A DNA stretch of 64,000 nucleotides from Alphaproteobacteria bacterium (GTDB taxonomy: Bacteria; Pseudomonadota; Alphaproteobacteria; Micavibrionales; Micavibrionaceae). The stretch covers positions 558,001-622,000 of the forward strand of contig CP065008.1 of assembly GCA_016699735.1 (NCBI GenBank). The letters run 5' to 3'. Below, one piece after another: positions 8,493 through 17,446 of the stretch (the stretch's first letter is position 1; the number at the start of each line of letters is the position of its first letter). The notes beneath the pieces are model-generated. The model saw nothing but the letters and a program-made list of their open reading frames with translations. It was not told the DNA's origin and made no database searches. The position numbers and the translations under genes were made by a program.

Positions 8493-9307
8493 AGGCGCTT
8501 CTGCAACGCCAGCGCGGTCCAATCGCCCAGATCGTAGCGTCCCGTAAGCGTCAGACCCAGCCCTTCATAAGCGGAAGTCACCAGATCGGCCTGTTCCTTC
8601 AGCATCCCCGAAAGAATGACATACCCGTTCTCGTCCAGAACGCGCACGGCTTCGGGCGCCATTTCGATCACAGGGCCAGCCAGAATATTCATGATGATGA
8701 GTTCATAGGGCTTGTGCGAGTCCACCGCCGGAGTCTTGAACCCGTCCCCGCACACGGCCAGCAGGCAGCCCTTCCCAAGCGTCACGCCATTCATCGCCGC
8801 ATGGCGTTCCGTCACCCGCACAGCCTCGTCGTCGTTATCCACGGCCAGCACAGGGGCGCTCCAGAGCTTCCACGCCGCCAGCGCCAGAATCCCCGAACCC
8901 GTCCCCATATCCAGAATATTCCACGGGCACACGCCCTTGCCCTTGAGGTCGAGCAGTGCCTGCAGGCAGCCCTTGGTGGTTTCATGCTCGCCGGAGCCGA
9001 ACGCGGTTGTCGCGTCGATCTGCAGCCCGATCTGCCCTTGGGGAACATCAGCCTCAGGCTGACCCAGATGATGGCTGCCATAGATATAGAACGGTCCGAT
9101 GGAGAAGGGTGGAAATTCGCGGTAGCATTTCTGCAGCCAGTTCTCCTCGGGCGTTTTTTGAATCTCCAGATTTTCGCTCACCGAGGGCAGGCCGGAAAGG
9201 TCATACGCCGCCGCCTGCAGAATAATCCGCGCCACGACATCTTCATTTTCCGGCGGATTTTCCACAAGCCACTCGATGACCACCGACTTATCTTTCTTGC
9301 GGAACAC
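8489..9307 (-). CDS. prmA: Ribosomal protein L11 methyltransferase
   Basis: PrmA trimethylates ribosomal protein L11 using S-adenosylmethionine. The class I methyltransferase fold is clear: DMGTGSGILALAAWKLW is motif I, VLAVDNDDEAV the ribose-binding acidic loop, and IIMNILAGPVI corresponds to the conserved N(I/L)L-A-P block of PrmA. ATTAFGSGEHETTKGCL is the family's typical (F/A)G(T/S)G-H-TT segment. The GTG at 9307 gives 272 residues, shorter than most PrmA proteins. In the same frame the coding sense continues upstream (YTVRYKLPPHFSDEQAQCLG) to about 9403, but without ATG, GTG or TTG, so the real start is uncertain and may use a rare codon overlapping the end of the neighbouring gene. Confidence 0.9.
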   Translation of the reverse strand: MFRKKDKSVVIEWLVENPPENEDVVARIILQAAAYDLSGLPSVSENLEIQKTPEENWLQKCYREFPPFSIGPFYIYGSHHLGQPEADVPQGQIGLQIDATTAFGSGEHETTKGCLQALLDLKGKGVCPWNILDMGTGSGILALAAWKLWSAPVLAVDNDDEAVRVTERHAAMNGVTLGKGCLLAVCGDGFKTPAVDSHKPYELIIMNILAGPVIEMAPEAVRVLDENGYVILSGMLKEQADLVTSAYEGLGLTLTGRYDLGDWTALALQKRL

Positions 9308-9417
9308 GCTGGACGCCAGACAGGAATCGGCCAGCGCCTGCCCGAGGCACTGCGCCTGCTCGTCGCTGAAATGGGGCGGAAGTTTATACCGGACCGTATA
9401 CAGGGGCGTGGGCCTTC

Positions 9418-9834
9418 CTAATCTTCGTCCTCTTCCTCTTCGAGAACGTCTTCTTCGTCGTCATCGAGATCGTCGTCTTCGAGATCGGGCAGGTCGTCAA
9501 GCGTTTCCTCTGCGATGACCTTGACGGGAGCCTCGTCTTCCTCCTCATCGGCGTCGTCTTCCTCGACATCTTCGAGGCTCACGACTTCCAATTCCTCGTC
9601 ATCCTCCAGAGCCTCCTCGTCGTTGGCCACGACCTGCGGCTTTTTCGCTTCCTCCTCCACACGCTTGATTTCGGCGGAAGCGCGGCCCTTGCGGCCCCTG
9701 ATCCGGTATTCCGGGTTGAATTCCGTCGAGCAGGACGGGCAGATGATCGGGCGCTTGGCGAAATCGTAATAACGCGTTCCGCAGCTCGTGCAGATTCTCT
9801 TGAAGCCCAGATTTTTCTTTGCTGCTGCTGCCAC
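9418..9834 (-). CDS. TIGR02300/FYDLN_acid family protein (zinc ribbon plus acidic tail)
   Basis: This protein of about 138 residues begins with a four-cysteine zinc ribbon (ICTSCGTRYYDFAK ... ICPSC, within the first 40 residues) containing a YYDFAKRP version of the FYDLN signature. It ends in a tail of nearly 80 residues that is mostly Asp and Glu. The family is known from Alphaproteobacteria and has no established function; nucleic-acid or ribosome association is a guess. I chose the GTG at 9834 because AAGGAG sits 8 nt upstream and the product then begins MAAAAKKNLGFKRIC, like other family members; the longer ATG version adds 19 unrelated residues. It precedes prmA closely on the same strand. 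Confidence 0.85.
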   Translation of the reverse strand: MAAAAKKNLGFKRICTSCGTRYYDFAKRPIICPSCSTEFNPEYRIRGRKGRASAEIKRVEEEAKKPQVVANDEEALEDDEELEVVSLEDVEEDDADEEEDEAPVKVIAEETLDDLPDLEDDDLDDDEEDVLEEEEDED

Positions 9835-10048
9835 CGTAAAAATCTCCTTATTATTGTTCTGACTGCGAAAAAAGTATCTGTCTGACTGCATGATTTTTTG
9901 TGTTCTGTCAATTCAAAAGACAGAAGCACTGGAGAATGGGAGCCCGAAAGAAGGCCGTGAAATCGCATGGACCCAGCCGCCGGATCATTGTAAACTCACG
10001 GCGGAAAACAAAAAACTTTTCATCACCACGATCAAAGAGACACCCCGA

Positions 10049-11191
10049 ATGCCTGCAAACCCCCTCGCTAAATCTGTTGTAATCTGCGGCTTTAAACGCT
10101 CACCCATGCATTTCGCCAATAAGGGCGCGCTGGCCAAAGTCAGGCCCGACGACATGGCCGCGGAAATCGTCAAAGCCCTCGTAAAAGCAACAGGCGTGAA
10201 ACCTGAAGATATCGAGGATCTGATCATGGGCTGCGCCTTCCCCGAGGCTGAGCAGGGCTTTAATATCGCGCGTCTCGTAGTGAATCACGCCGACCTGCCG
10301 ATTTCCATAGGTGGCGCGACTGTCAATCGCTTCTGCGGCTCCTCCATGACCGCCATCCACAACGCGGCGGGCATGATTCAGATGGGCGCGGGCGAGGTCT
10401 TCATCTGCGCGGGGATCGAGAGTATGAGCCGAATCCCTATGGGTGGCTTCAACCCCATGCCCAACCCCGCGATTTTCCAGAAATACCCGCAAGCCTATAT
10501 CGGGATGGGCGAAACGGCTGAAAATCTCGCTAAAAAATATGCGATCGACCGCAAGGCGCAGGATGAGTTCGCCGTCTCGTCCCATAAAAAGGCCGCCGCC
10601 GCCGCCGCCTCTGGCAAATTCGACGAGGAGATCGTCGCCATCGGCGATGTTAAGGCCGACGGCACCATCCGCGCCGACTCAACCCCGGAGGCTCTGGCTA
10701 GCCTGAAACCTGCTTTCCTGAGCGACGGGACGGTGACCGCCGGAACCTCTTCGCCCCTCACCGATGGGAGCGCCGCCGTGCTGGTCGCCTCCGAAGAATA
10801 TGCGGACAAGCACAAGCTGCCCAAACTCGCCCGGATAAAATCTGTGGCCGTCTCCGGCTGCGCGGCGGAGATTATGGGAATCGGCCCCGTCCCCGCCACC
10901 AAAAAGGCGCTGGAGCGGGCCGGACTGACCCTCAAGGATATTGATATTATCGAACTGAATGAGGCCTTCGCCGCCCAATCGCTGGCGGTATTAAAGGAAC
11001 TCGGCATCGACCCCGCGAAGGTGAATCTGGACGGCGGCGCAATCGCGCTCGGCCACCCGCTCGGCACGTCGGGGGCGCGCATCACCGGCAAGGCCGCAAG
11101 CCTCCTGAAGCGCGAGAAGAAGAAATACGCTCTGGCCACCATGTGCATCGGCGGCGGGCAGGGCGTGGCGACCGTGCTGGAAGCTATTTAG
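10049..11191 (+). CDS. Acetyl-CoA acyltransferase (thiolase)
   Basis: Thiolases cleave 3-ketoacyl-CoA with CoA in the last step of beta-oxidation, or condense two acetyl-CoA. The product has 380 residues from the ATG at 10049. The nucleophilic cysteine lies in NRFCGSSM (C96), the His of the GHPLGTSGARI block is near residue 335, and the second catalytic Cys is in CIGGGQGVA at the C-terminus. NEAFAAQ is also present. I chose the internal ATG because family members begin near MPANPLAK and the 53 codons upstream look non-coding. With the dehydrogenase/hydratase at 13022 and the acyl-CoA dehydrogenase at 19532 it forms a dispersed fad set, so a FadA-like role is most likely. Confidence 0.95.
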   Translation: MPANPLAKSVVICGFKRSPMHFANKGALAKVRPDDMAAEIVKALVKATGVKPEDIEDLIMGCAFPEAEQGFNIARLVVNHADLPISIGGATVNRFCGSSMTAIHNAAGMIQMGAGEVFICAGIESMSRIPMGGFNPMPNPAIFQKYPQAYIGMGETAENLAKKYAIDRKAQDEFAVSSHKKAAAAAASGKFDEEIVAIGDVKADGTIRADSTPEALASLKPAFLSDGTVTAGTSSPLTDGSAAVLVASEEYADKHKLPKLARIKSVAVSGCAAEIMGIGPVPATKKALERAGLTLKDIDIIELNEAFAAQSLAVLKELGIDPAKVNLDGGAIALGHPLGTSGARITGKAASLLKREKKKYALATMCIGGGQGVATVLEAI

Positions 11192-11230
11192 GATAACTGT
11201 GTAAACATAAATTGAGTAAAGGAGGCGGCT

Positions 11231-11989
11231 GTGCCCAACCATTTTTCGGCGATAGGATTTAAAATCAAAAGCGAGGAGGAGTTCAACACCCTCATCGGCG
11301 GGCTTCTCAAGGGCGACCTCGACCAGTGCGTCACCCCGCAGGGCATCTACCTGCGCTGGCGTCAGGACGAAAATTTCGGCCCCGAAGTCTGGTTTCAGGT
11401 GGTCAATGACAACGTCGTCTCCGTAGACCCCTTCTTTCGCGGCAAATCCGAAACCGTGGTGGGCATCACCGACAAGGTGAAAGTTCCCGGCGCCACGCCT
11501 CTTGATGCGCTCCTGCACGCTTGGGCGGAGCCGGAAAGCGCGGAGAAAATCGACTCCGGCGCGTACCCCTTCGCCTTCGACATGATCGCCCTGCAGGCTT
11601 ATGAAAATATCGCCATCCCCGGCCTCGAAACACTCAGCCTCTGTGCGATGGCGCAGGAGGTGGACCTTTATGACAGCGAGGAAGCCTATAACGCCGCGCA
11701 GGATCCCGAGACCCCTTCACTGGCCTCCGAAAGCTTCATCCCGACGGGCCTGTTCAGCGCGGAGGGTGGCCAGACGAACCAGCCGCGCCCCGAAGCCGTC
11801 TTCGCGGGAAAGATTCTTGAAACCAAAAAAATGAAAAACGCCCATACGGGCAGCGAATTCCACTGGGTGCTGGTCAAGACGCTGGGCGCGACTCTGGATG
11901 TGGTGATCGACCCGGTCTATGTGAAGCAGCCGATAAAGGTCGGCGGCATCATCGCCGGCTCGTTCTATCTCTGCGGCGATTTCAGATAG
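11231..11989 (+). CDS. Hypothetical protein, 252 aa, in the fad region
   Basis: I do not recognise the family. The product appears cytosolic and acidic, with no signal or membrane segment. It starts MPNHFSAIGFKIKSEEEFNT and contains GIYLRWRQDENFGPEVWFQV, reminiscent of proteins with two related alpha/beta halves (a second region begins near residue 115, DMIALQAYENIAIPG). An AGGAGG-like ribosome-binding site precedes the GTG. Composition is host-like. It sits 40 bp after the thiolase and 16 bp before a small membrane protein, so the three are probably co-transcribed. Confidence 0.8.
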   Translation: MPNHFSAIGFKIKSEEEFNTLIGGLLKGDLDQCVTPQGIYLRWRQDENFGPEVWFQVVNDNVVSVDPFFRGKSETVVGITDKVKVPGATPLDALLHAWAEPESAEKIDSGAYPFAFDMIALQAYENIAIPGLETLSLCAMAQEVDLYDSEEAYNAAQDPETPSLASESFIPTGLFSAEGGQTNQPRPEAVFAGKILETKKMKNAHTGSEFHWVLVKTLGATLDVVIDPVYVKQPIKVGGIIAGSFYLCGDFR

Positions 11990-12005
11990 GAAAACGGAGC
12001 GGCGC

Positions 12006-12269
12006 GTGAGCGAGCTGGACACCATCCGCGAACGCAACGCCAGGGTCGAGGCCGACAAGGCGTGGGAAACCTCCTGGACCCGCCGCCTCATCATCGCGGG
12101 CGGCACCTATATTGTGGTCAGCGTCTATTTGAGTTTTTTAGGCGTACAGGGCGCACTGCTTCACGCCCTCGTCCCGCCGGGCGCGTACCTGCTCTCGACC
12201 CTGACGCTTCCGGTGTGTAAGCGGGTGTGGTTGGAGAAATTTTATACGAAAGATAGTCAGTATGAATAA
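12006..12269 (+). CDS. Small membrane protein, 87 aa
   Basis: The N-terminal 25 residues are charged and helical, followed by a hydrophobic segment (about 29-48, IIAGGTYIVVSVYLSFLGVQ) and a second, weaker one (about 52-70). The topology suggests an inner-membrane protein with two helices. GTG start with ggagc just upstream; the 3' end overlaps the next gene by 8 bp. Function unknown. Confidence 0.7.
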   Translation: MSELDTIRERNARVEADKAWETSWTRRLIIAGGTYIVVSVYLSFLGVQGALLHALVPPGAYLLSTLTLPVCKRVWLEKFYTKDSQYE

Positions 12270-13035
12270 CCCGCTGATTAAAATTGATAATATTAATATT
12301 GAGCAGCAAATTTCAGACAAAAGTCAGGAAGAAGTTATTAAAGCTCTGAAAATAGCTTTAGAGCCTTTCGGAATAGCGATGGCTATGATCTCTGATCGTT
12401 TGACGCTTTGGCGAATGTCCAACTTAATAAAAATAACAGACAAAGCAAAAACCATGCTGGTAGGCAAAGGATTAAAAGCCGAAGCAGTAGAAAAAAAATT
12501 TCTGTCGGGATTTATCGAAGAATCATCCCACGAAGATGATCCTGATTTACAGGAAATGTGGGCAAGGTTGCTAATTAACGAAAGCATTAATTCTGACCCA
12601 GCTAACATCACGTATATCAATACATTAAAAAACTTAAATCCCGACTCGGCAAAATTATTAAAAATGGTCTGGCAAAGTGCAAAAGACAAAGGATACGATT
12701 ATTTTGAAGCGGTTATTGACAATCATACACAGGATGCAACTTGGTCGGAGCTTGACTTAGGAAAAAATGAAACTATGGCGCAAAGAAAAGACGCTATGCA
12801 AATTTCTTTTTCTTCTTCTGGCAAGATGAATAACGTTTTTTTTCAAAACAACATGAAAATTTTAATTCACTTAAAAAATCAAGGTTTAATAGACATTATA
12901 ACTACAATAGGTGAAACGCTTACGGGTCAAGATAACTCGTTTAGTGTCTGGGCCATCATAAGTCCATATGGATATGATTTTGTTTCTACTTGCGAAACAA
13001 TAAAAGAAAACGAGGGTCAAAATGAAAATCAATAA
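12262..13035 (+). CDS. Abi-alpha/DUF4393-like protein (putative phage-defence gene)
   Basis: The 257-residue protein has the features I associate with Abi-alpha (DUF4393, also resembling DUF2806): a long helical N-terminus, DRLTLWRMSNLIKITDKAK (about 45-63), then a block of the type FL..FIEESSHEDDPDLQEMWARLL (about 82-104) and a LNPDSAKLL segment (about 130). Family members are linked to abortive infection; a specific mechanism is not known to me. The gene is strongly AT-rich between GC-rich fad genes. It overlaps its neighbours by 8 and 14 bp, so it is translationally coupled into the operon, and the ribosome-binding site of the downstream dehydrogenase lies within it. Confidence 0.62.
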   Translation: MNNPLIKIDNINIEQQISDKSQEEVIKALKIALEPFGIAMAMISDRLTLWRMSNLIKITDKAKTMLVGKGLKAEAVEKKFLSGFIEESSHEDDPDLQEMWARLLINESINSDPANITYINTLKNLNPDSAKLLKMVWQSAKDKGYDYFEAVIDNHTQDATWSELDLGKNETMAQRKDAMQISFSSSGKMNNVFFQNNMKILIHLKNQGLIDIITTIGETLTGQDNSFSVWAIISPYGYDFVSTCETIKENEGQNENQ

Positions 13036-15436
13036 AATCGCCGTCATCGGCGCCGGAGTCATGGGCAGCGGCATCGCCGCGCAGGTCGCCAACGCGGGCT
13101 ATCCCGTTGTGCTGCTGGATATCGTCCCGCCCGACCTCACAAAATTCAATGGGAACAGAAACGCTTTCGCGCAGGGCGCGGTCGAGAAAATGCTCAAAAC
13201 CGACCCCGCGCCCTTCATGCTGCCCGCCAACGCCAAGCGTATCACCTGCGGCAATCTGGAGGATGATCTGAACCTGCTGGCGGACGTGGACTGGATCATC
13301 GAGGTCGTGGTCGAAAATCTCGACATCAAGCACAAGACCTACGCCAAGCTCGAACAGCACCGCAAGAAAGGCTCCATCGTCTCCTCCAACACCTCCACCA
13401 TCCCGCTGCACAAGCTGGCGGAGGGGCAGAGCGAGAATTTCAAAAAGGATTTCATGATCACCCACTTTTTCAACCCGCCGCGCTATATGCGCCTGCTGGA
13501 GCTGATTACCAGTAAGGAAACGCGCAAGGATGCCGTGGAAACCATCCGCGCCTTCTGTGATATCGAACTGGGCAAGGGCGTAGTCGTCTGTCACGATACG
13601 CCGGGCTTCATCGCCAACCGCCTCGGCGTCTTCTGGCTGACGGCCGGAATCAACGAGGCCATCAAACAGAAAGTCTCCATCGAAACCGCCGACGCGGTGA
13701 TGAGCAAGCCCGTTGGGATTCCAAAAACCGGAGTCTTCGGCCTGATCGACCTTGTTGGCATCGACCTGATGCCCAAACTCGCGGACTCGCTGCTCGCTAA
13801 CCTGCCGCCCGCCGACCCCTATCGTACCCTGCACGTCGATTACCCCTTCGTGCATCAGATGATCGCGGCGGGCTATACGGGCCGCAAGGGCAAGGGCGGC
13901 TTCTACCGCCTCGACCCCGCCTCGAAGGACAAGGCCAAACAGGCGCTGACTCTCAGCCCCGACAACTTTAATGAATCGCAATACAAAGCCGCCGCGAAGG
14001 AAAAACCCGAAGGCGGTGAGGGCGGGAAAAAAGGCCTCCGCGCCGTGGTGGAAGAGGAGTCTTCTGCCGGAAAATACGCCTGGGAAGTCCTTAAGAAAAC
14101 CCTGCACTATTCCGCCCTGCTGGTCGGGGAGATCGCCGACACCGTCTTCGATATCGATGAGGCGATGAAGCTGGGTTACAACTGGAAAAGCGGCCCGTTC
14201 GAGATGATCGACGCGCTCGGCCCCAAATGGTTCGCCGCGAAGCTGAAGATCGAGGGCATGGAGGTGCCCGATATCCTCAAAAAAGTGGGCGAGGGAACCT
14301 TCTACCGCATCGAGGGCGGCAAGCGTCAGTATTTCGGCACCGACGGCAAATACCATGACGTGAAACGGCCCGAAGGCGTCCTGCTCTTGAGCGATATAAA
14401 ACTTTCAAGCGAACCCGTGTTGAAAAACGCTTCCGCAAAAGTCTGGGATATCGGCGAGGGCGTTCTGTGCTTCGAGCATCAGACGAAAATGAATACCTTC
14501 GATGAGGAGATTTTCGCCCTTCTCGAACAAACCCGCACCACGATTGAAAAATCCGCAGGAAAATACAGGGCGCTGGTCATCTATAACGAAGGCTCGCATT
14601 TCTCCGCCGGGGCCAATCTCGGCGTGGCGATCTTCATGATCAACATCGCCATGTGGCCACAGGTCGAAAGCTTCGTCGCACAGGGGCAGAAAGTCTTCAT
14701 GAACCTGAAATACGCGCCCTTCCCGGTGGTGAGCGCGCCGAGCGGCATGGCGCTGGGCGGCGGCTGCGAAATCCTGCTGGCCAGTGACGCCGTGCAGGCC
14801 CACGCGGAAACCTATTGCGGCCTCGTTGAGGTCGGCGTTGGCCTCATCCCCGGCTGGGGCGGCTGCAAGGAGATGATCCTCAGGTTGCAGGAACGCGAAC
14901 GTAAAAAATTCGCCGAAGACATGGGCAAGATCGGCAAGAAAAATGTATGGTTCTCCCCCGACACCACGCCGATGGGCGCGGCGCGTCAGGCCTTCGAGAC
15001 CATTGGCACGGCCAAGGTCGCCAAATCCGCGCACGAAGCGGTGGAGATCGGCTACTTCCGCGAAACCGACGGCATCAGCATGAACCGTGACCGCCTGCTC
15101 TATGATGCACGGCAACGCGCCTTGAAACTCGCCGCAAACTACAAGGCGCCGGAGAAAATCACGGACATAAAACTGTCGGGAAAGGGCGGAAAACTGGCCC
15201 TCGACATGGCCGTCACGGACCTGCAGAAATCCGGCAAGGCGACGCCTTACGATGGTGTGGTTTCCGCCCACCTCGCGCAGGTTCTGACCGGAGGTGGCGC
15301 GGACCTGACGGAAAAACTCACCGAAGACGACCTCCTGAAGCTCGAACTCCGCGAATTCATGAAGCTCGTCCGCAACGAAGGGACTCTCGCCCGCATCGAA
15401 CATATGCTGGATAAGGGCAAGCCGTTGAGGAATTGA
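13022..15436 (+). CDS. 3-hydroxyacyl-CoA dehydrogenase/enoyl-CoA hydratase (FadN-type)
   Basis: This 804-residue bifunctional beta-oxidation enzyme hydrates 2-enoyl-CoA and oxidises the 3-hydroxyacyl-CoA product with NAD+. The dehydrogenase comes first: the Rossmann motif IGAGVMGSGIAAQVANAG (about 8-25), HFFNPPRYMRLLELI (about 148-162) and a C-terminal dehydrogenase helical domain. The hydratase follows (about 490-680), with HFSAGANLG forming the oxyanion hole and GLVEVGVGLIPGWGG the catalytic region. This order is that of Bacillus FadN-type proteins, opposite to E. coli FadB. GAGG lies 6 nt before the ATG, inside the 3' end of the Abi-like gene. Confidence 0.95.
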   Translation: MKINKIAVIGAGVMGSGIAAQVANAGYPVVLLDIVPPDLTKFNGNRNAFAQGAVEKMLKTDPAPFMLPANAKRITCGNLEDDLNLLADVDWIIEVVVENLDIKHKTYAKLEQHRKKGSIVSSNTSTIPLHKLAEGQSENFKKDFMITHFFNPPRYMRLLELITSKETRKDAVETIRAFCDIELGKGVVVCHDTPGFIANRLGVFWLTAGINEAIKQKVSIETADAVMSKPVGIPKTGVFGLIDLVGIDLMPKLADSLLANLPPADPYRTLHVDYPFVHQMIAAGYTGRKGKGGFYRLDPASKDKAKQALTLSPDNFNESQYKAAAKEKPEGGEGGKKGLRAVVEEESSAGKYAWEVLKKTLHYSALLVGEIADTVFDIDEAMKLGYNWKSGPFEMIDALGPKWFAAKLKIEGMEVPDILKKVGEGTFYRIEGGKRQYFGTDGKYHDVKRPEGVLLLSDIKLSSEPVLKNASAKVWDIGEGVLCFEHQTKMNTFDEEIFALLEQTRTTIEKSAGKYRALVIYNEGSHFSAGANLGVAIFMINIAMWPQVESFVAQGQKVFMNLKYAPFPVVSAPSGMALGGGCEILLASDAVQAHAETYCGLVEVGVGLIPGWGGCKEMILRLQERERKKFAEDMGKIGKKNVWFSPDTTPMGAARQAFETIGTAKVAKSAHEAVEIGYFRETDGISMNRDRLLYDARQRALKLAANYKAPEKITDIKLSGKGGKLALDMAVTDLQKSGKATPYDGVVSAHLAQVLTGGGADLTEKLTEDDLLKLELREFMKLVRNEGTLARIEHMLDKGKPLRN

Positions 15437-15440
15437 AAAT

Positions 15441-16577
15441 TTAAGGCCGTGGACCGGTTGACGGAAGTGGGGTCATAGGCCTGTCCGTCGTTGCTACAGG
15501 AGGCGCAGTTTCGTTAGCTGGCGGTTCCTTGCCCGGATCGGACGTGTTGCCCGTAGGCACGACCCCGTTTCCAATTCTTATAGAGAGGGAGTCAATCACG
15601 GAGCGATCCGTACGCAAGTCGATATGGGCCTCAGGATCGGGTGTGCGATCGGCGATCTGCCTTTGGTAGGCTCCAGAATAAGCCACGATATATTCTCGAA
15701 CATGAGGATTATCGGAAACTTGATCGAACGCACCCTCATCAATAAGGCGCTCAAGATGACTATGAAACGCGCCGGGATGCTGACGTTGTAAAGAGATGAC
15801 ATCAAAAAAAGCAAGGCCAAGATCTTGCCCGACGACCTGCATCAGCGCCCCCTGAAACTCCGTAGATGCGCGAACGTGCTGCACTGTGGCTTCCGTCCCC
15901 GGCTCATCGGCCAGAATAGCCGTCGCAGAATGCCCACGGTCAGCAAATGCATTCAAGGCGCGGAAATCGATGACGGCCTGAGCAATATCGTCCTGCCCTT
16001 CGGATCGCAGCCAGTCCAGACCGTTACGGTCGGCGCTCAACTCGGCGTTTACCGCCAGCACTTCGTTTTTACCGGGATCTTCAAAGTTGAATGTGTTACC
16101 GCTGGCAAGATGCTCAAACCCGGCGTGATCTCCCTCATGCCCGCCCCAGAACCCGGACCAGTAATACTCCGCCTGCGGAGAACTGGCAAAAAGAGCACGT
16201 TCAAAGTCGCCGGCTTGCCTGTTATTCCCCTCAAGATTGATAAAGGCGAAACGGAAAGGCTCACTATCCGGTTCACCCGGCCTTGACGGGACGGACTGCT
16301 GGAGGCTGAAATGCCGGCCATCCATAGAGGTTTCTGCAAAATAACGGATAGCCTCTTCGGGATAGCGGGAACTGATTCCGGCAATCTGCGAATCCATCAT
16401 CCCGCGGACGACGTCCAGATCACTGGGGTTAATTGTTTTTTGATGAGAGATATAATAGTCACGATCAAGAGCGTTGGGGTTCAGGAAAATCAAAGGCACG
16501 GTCGACGTCGCCTGCGCCCGTTCCATGTATATGCGGTCTATATCTGTGACGGTTGGATCGTCTTCGAATGCACCCAT
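15441..16577 (-). CDS. Hypothetical protein, about 378 aa
   Basis: No recognisable enzymatic motif. The sequence is acidic and soluble, with WSGFWGGHEGDHAGFEHLAS (about 140-160) and an Ala-rich central part, and ends in a Pro/Thr-rich tail of about 40 residues (PGKEPPANETAPPVATTDRP) that looks unstructured. The longest frame starts at 16706, but the first 43 residues look like non-coding DNA, so I place the start at the ATG at 16577; this remains uncertain. Its 3' end is 5 bp from that of the FadN-type gene. Confidence 0.65.
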   Translation of the reverse strand: MGAFEDDPTVTDIDRIYMERAQATSTVPLIFLNPNALDRDYYISHQKTINPSDLDVVRGMMDSQIAGISSRYPEEAIRYFAETSMDGRHFSLQQSVPSRPGEPDSEPFRFAFINLEGNNRQAGDFERALFASSPQAEYYWSGFWGGHEGDHAGFEHLASGNTFNFEDPGKNEVLAVNAELSADRNGLDWLRSEGQDDIAQAVIDFRALNAFADRGHSATAILADEPGTEATVQHVRASTEFQGALMQVVGQDLGLAFFDVISLQRQHPGAFHSHLERLIDEGAFDQVSDNPHVREYIVAYSGAYQRQIADRTPDPEAHIDLRTDRSVIDSLSIRIGNGVVPTGNTSDPGKEPPANETAPPVATTDRPMTPLPSTGPRP

Positions 16578-16776
16578 ATTCACCCGCCCGGCAATAATAA
16601 CACCCTTATACTGGACATAATGCATAAGCACTGTGCAAGGAGTCAATTTATTAATTTTTTTGATGGCGTACGAATCAATGGCACATGAGGCTGTAAGGAT
16701 ATGCAAAACAAGAGCAAGCCCCTACAGAACTAGGGAAAACTTGCGGAAACCCAAAAATTTCGGCTAAATCTTCGCC

Positions 16777-17358
16777 ATGAGTAAAAACCTGACCCAAACC
16801 TACCGCTTCGATATCTCCTCCGACGAGCAGTTTTACACCCTCGCCAATGCCTTCACCCACGCGCTCAGGGCCGTGGAGCAGCAGGGCTACGCGGTCGAAT
16901 TTAATGGCGAAACCCTCCACCATCCCGGCCAGATCGGGGTCCGCGGCCGCTCCGGAATCGGTAAGAGCGATTTCTTTAATACCGCCATGGCGGCCTTTCT
17001 GCCGGCGGAGGTCAAGCCGTCGGAAAAACTGCAGCCCAGCGCCGATCAAACCCGCATGGTGCAGGTCTGGAAACAATGGCTGCTGGCCGGACAGAAAAAG
17101 GAATACCGGATCGAGGATGTTCATGCCGGAGCGGCCCTGACACATATGCCCGAGATGCACTTGCCCATCCGCGAGTGGGCGGGGGTGTCGATCTACGAAC
17201 ACGCGGACGAGCCGGAAAAATATTGTGATATGGTTCTCGATATGCGCTATGACGCGCAGGGTCGCCGCACCGCCGAAATCCGCACCACCGACGCCGTCGC
17301 GCAATCCGACGATTTTTCGGCGGGATTTTTGCCGCAGGTCCGTGATATAACGCTCTAG
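16777..17358 (+). CDS. Hypothetical protein, 193 aa
   Basis: I do not recognise the family. A soluble protein with no signal sequence, beginning MSKNLTQTYRFDISSDEQFY and containing GQIGVRGRSGIGKSDFF (about 50-66). The GRSGIGKS stretch resembles a P-loop by eye but is not in a clear ATPase context. Composition is host-like. It lies between a convergent/divergent pair and 88 bp before the ceramidase-like gene. Confidence 0.7.
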   Translation: MSKNLTQTYRFDISSDEQFYTLANAFTHALRAVEQQGYAVEFNGETLHHPGQIGVRGRSGIGKSDFFNTAMAAFLPAEVKPSEKLQPSADQTRMVQVWKQWLLAGQKKEYRIEDVHAGAALTHMPEMHLPIREWAGVSIYEHADEPEKYCDMVLDMRYDAQGRRTAEIRTTDAVAQSDDFSAGFLPQVRDITL

Positions 17359-17446
17359 CCTCTGCGTTCTCTTCAAACGATAATCAAGGCGAACCGACGA
17401 TGGTCTTCCCCTTTATATCAGCCGGCTCTAAGGCCTCAGCGAAACG

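Noticed and set aside
12986..14356. A 456-codon minus-strand ORF opposite the FadN-type gene.
   Set aside because: It is the antisense shadow of a GC-rich gene (GVD/HH-type composition) with no independent start signal or recognisable domain.
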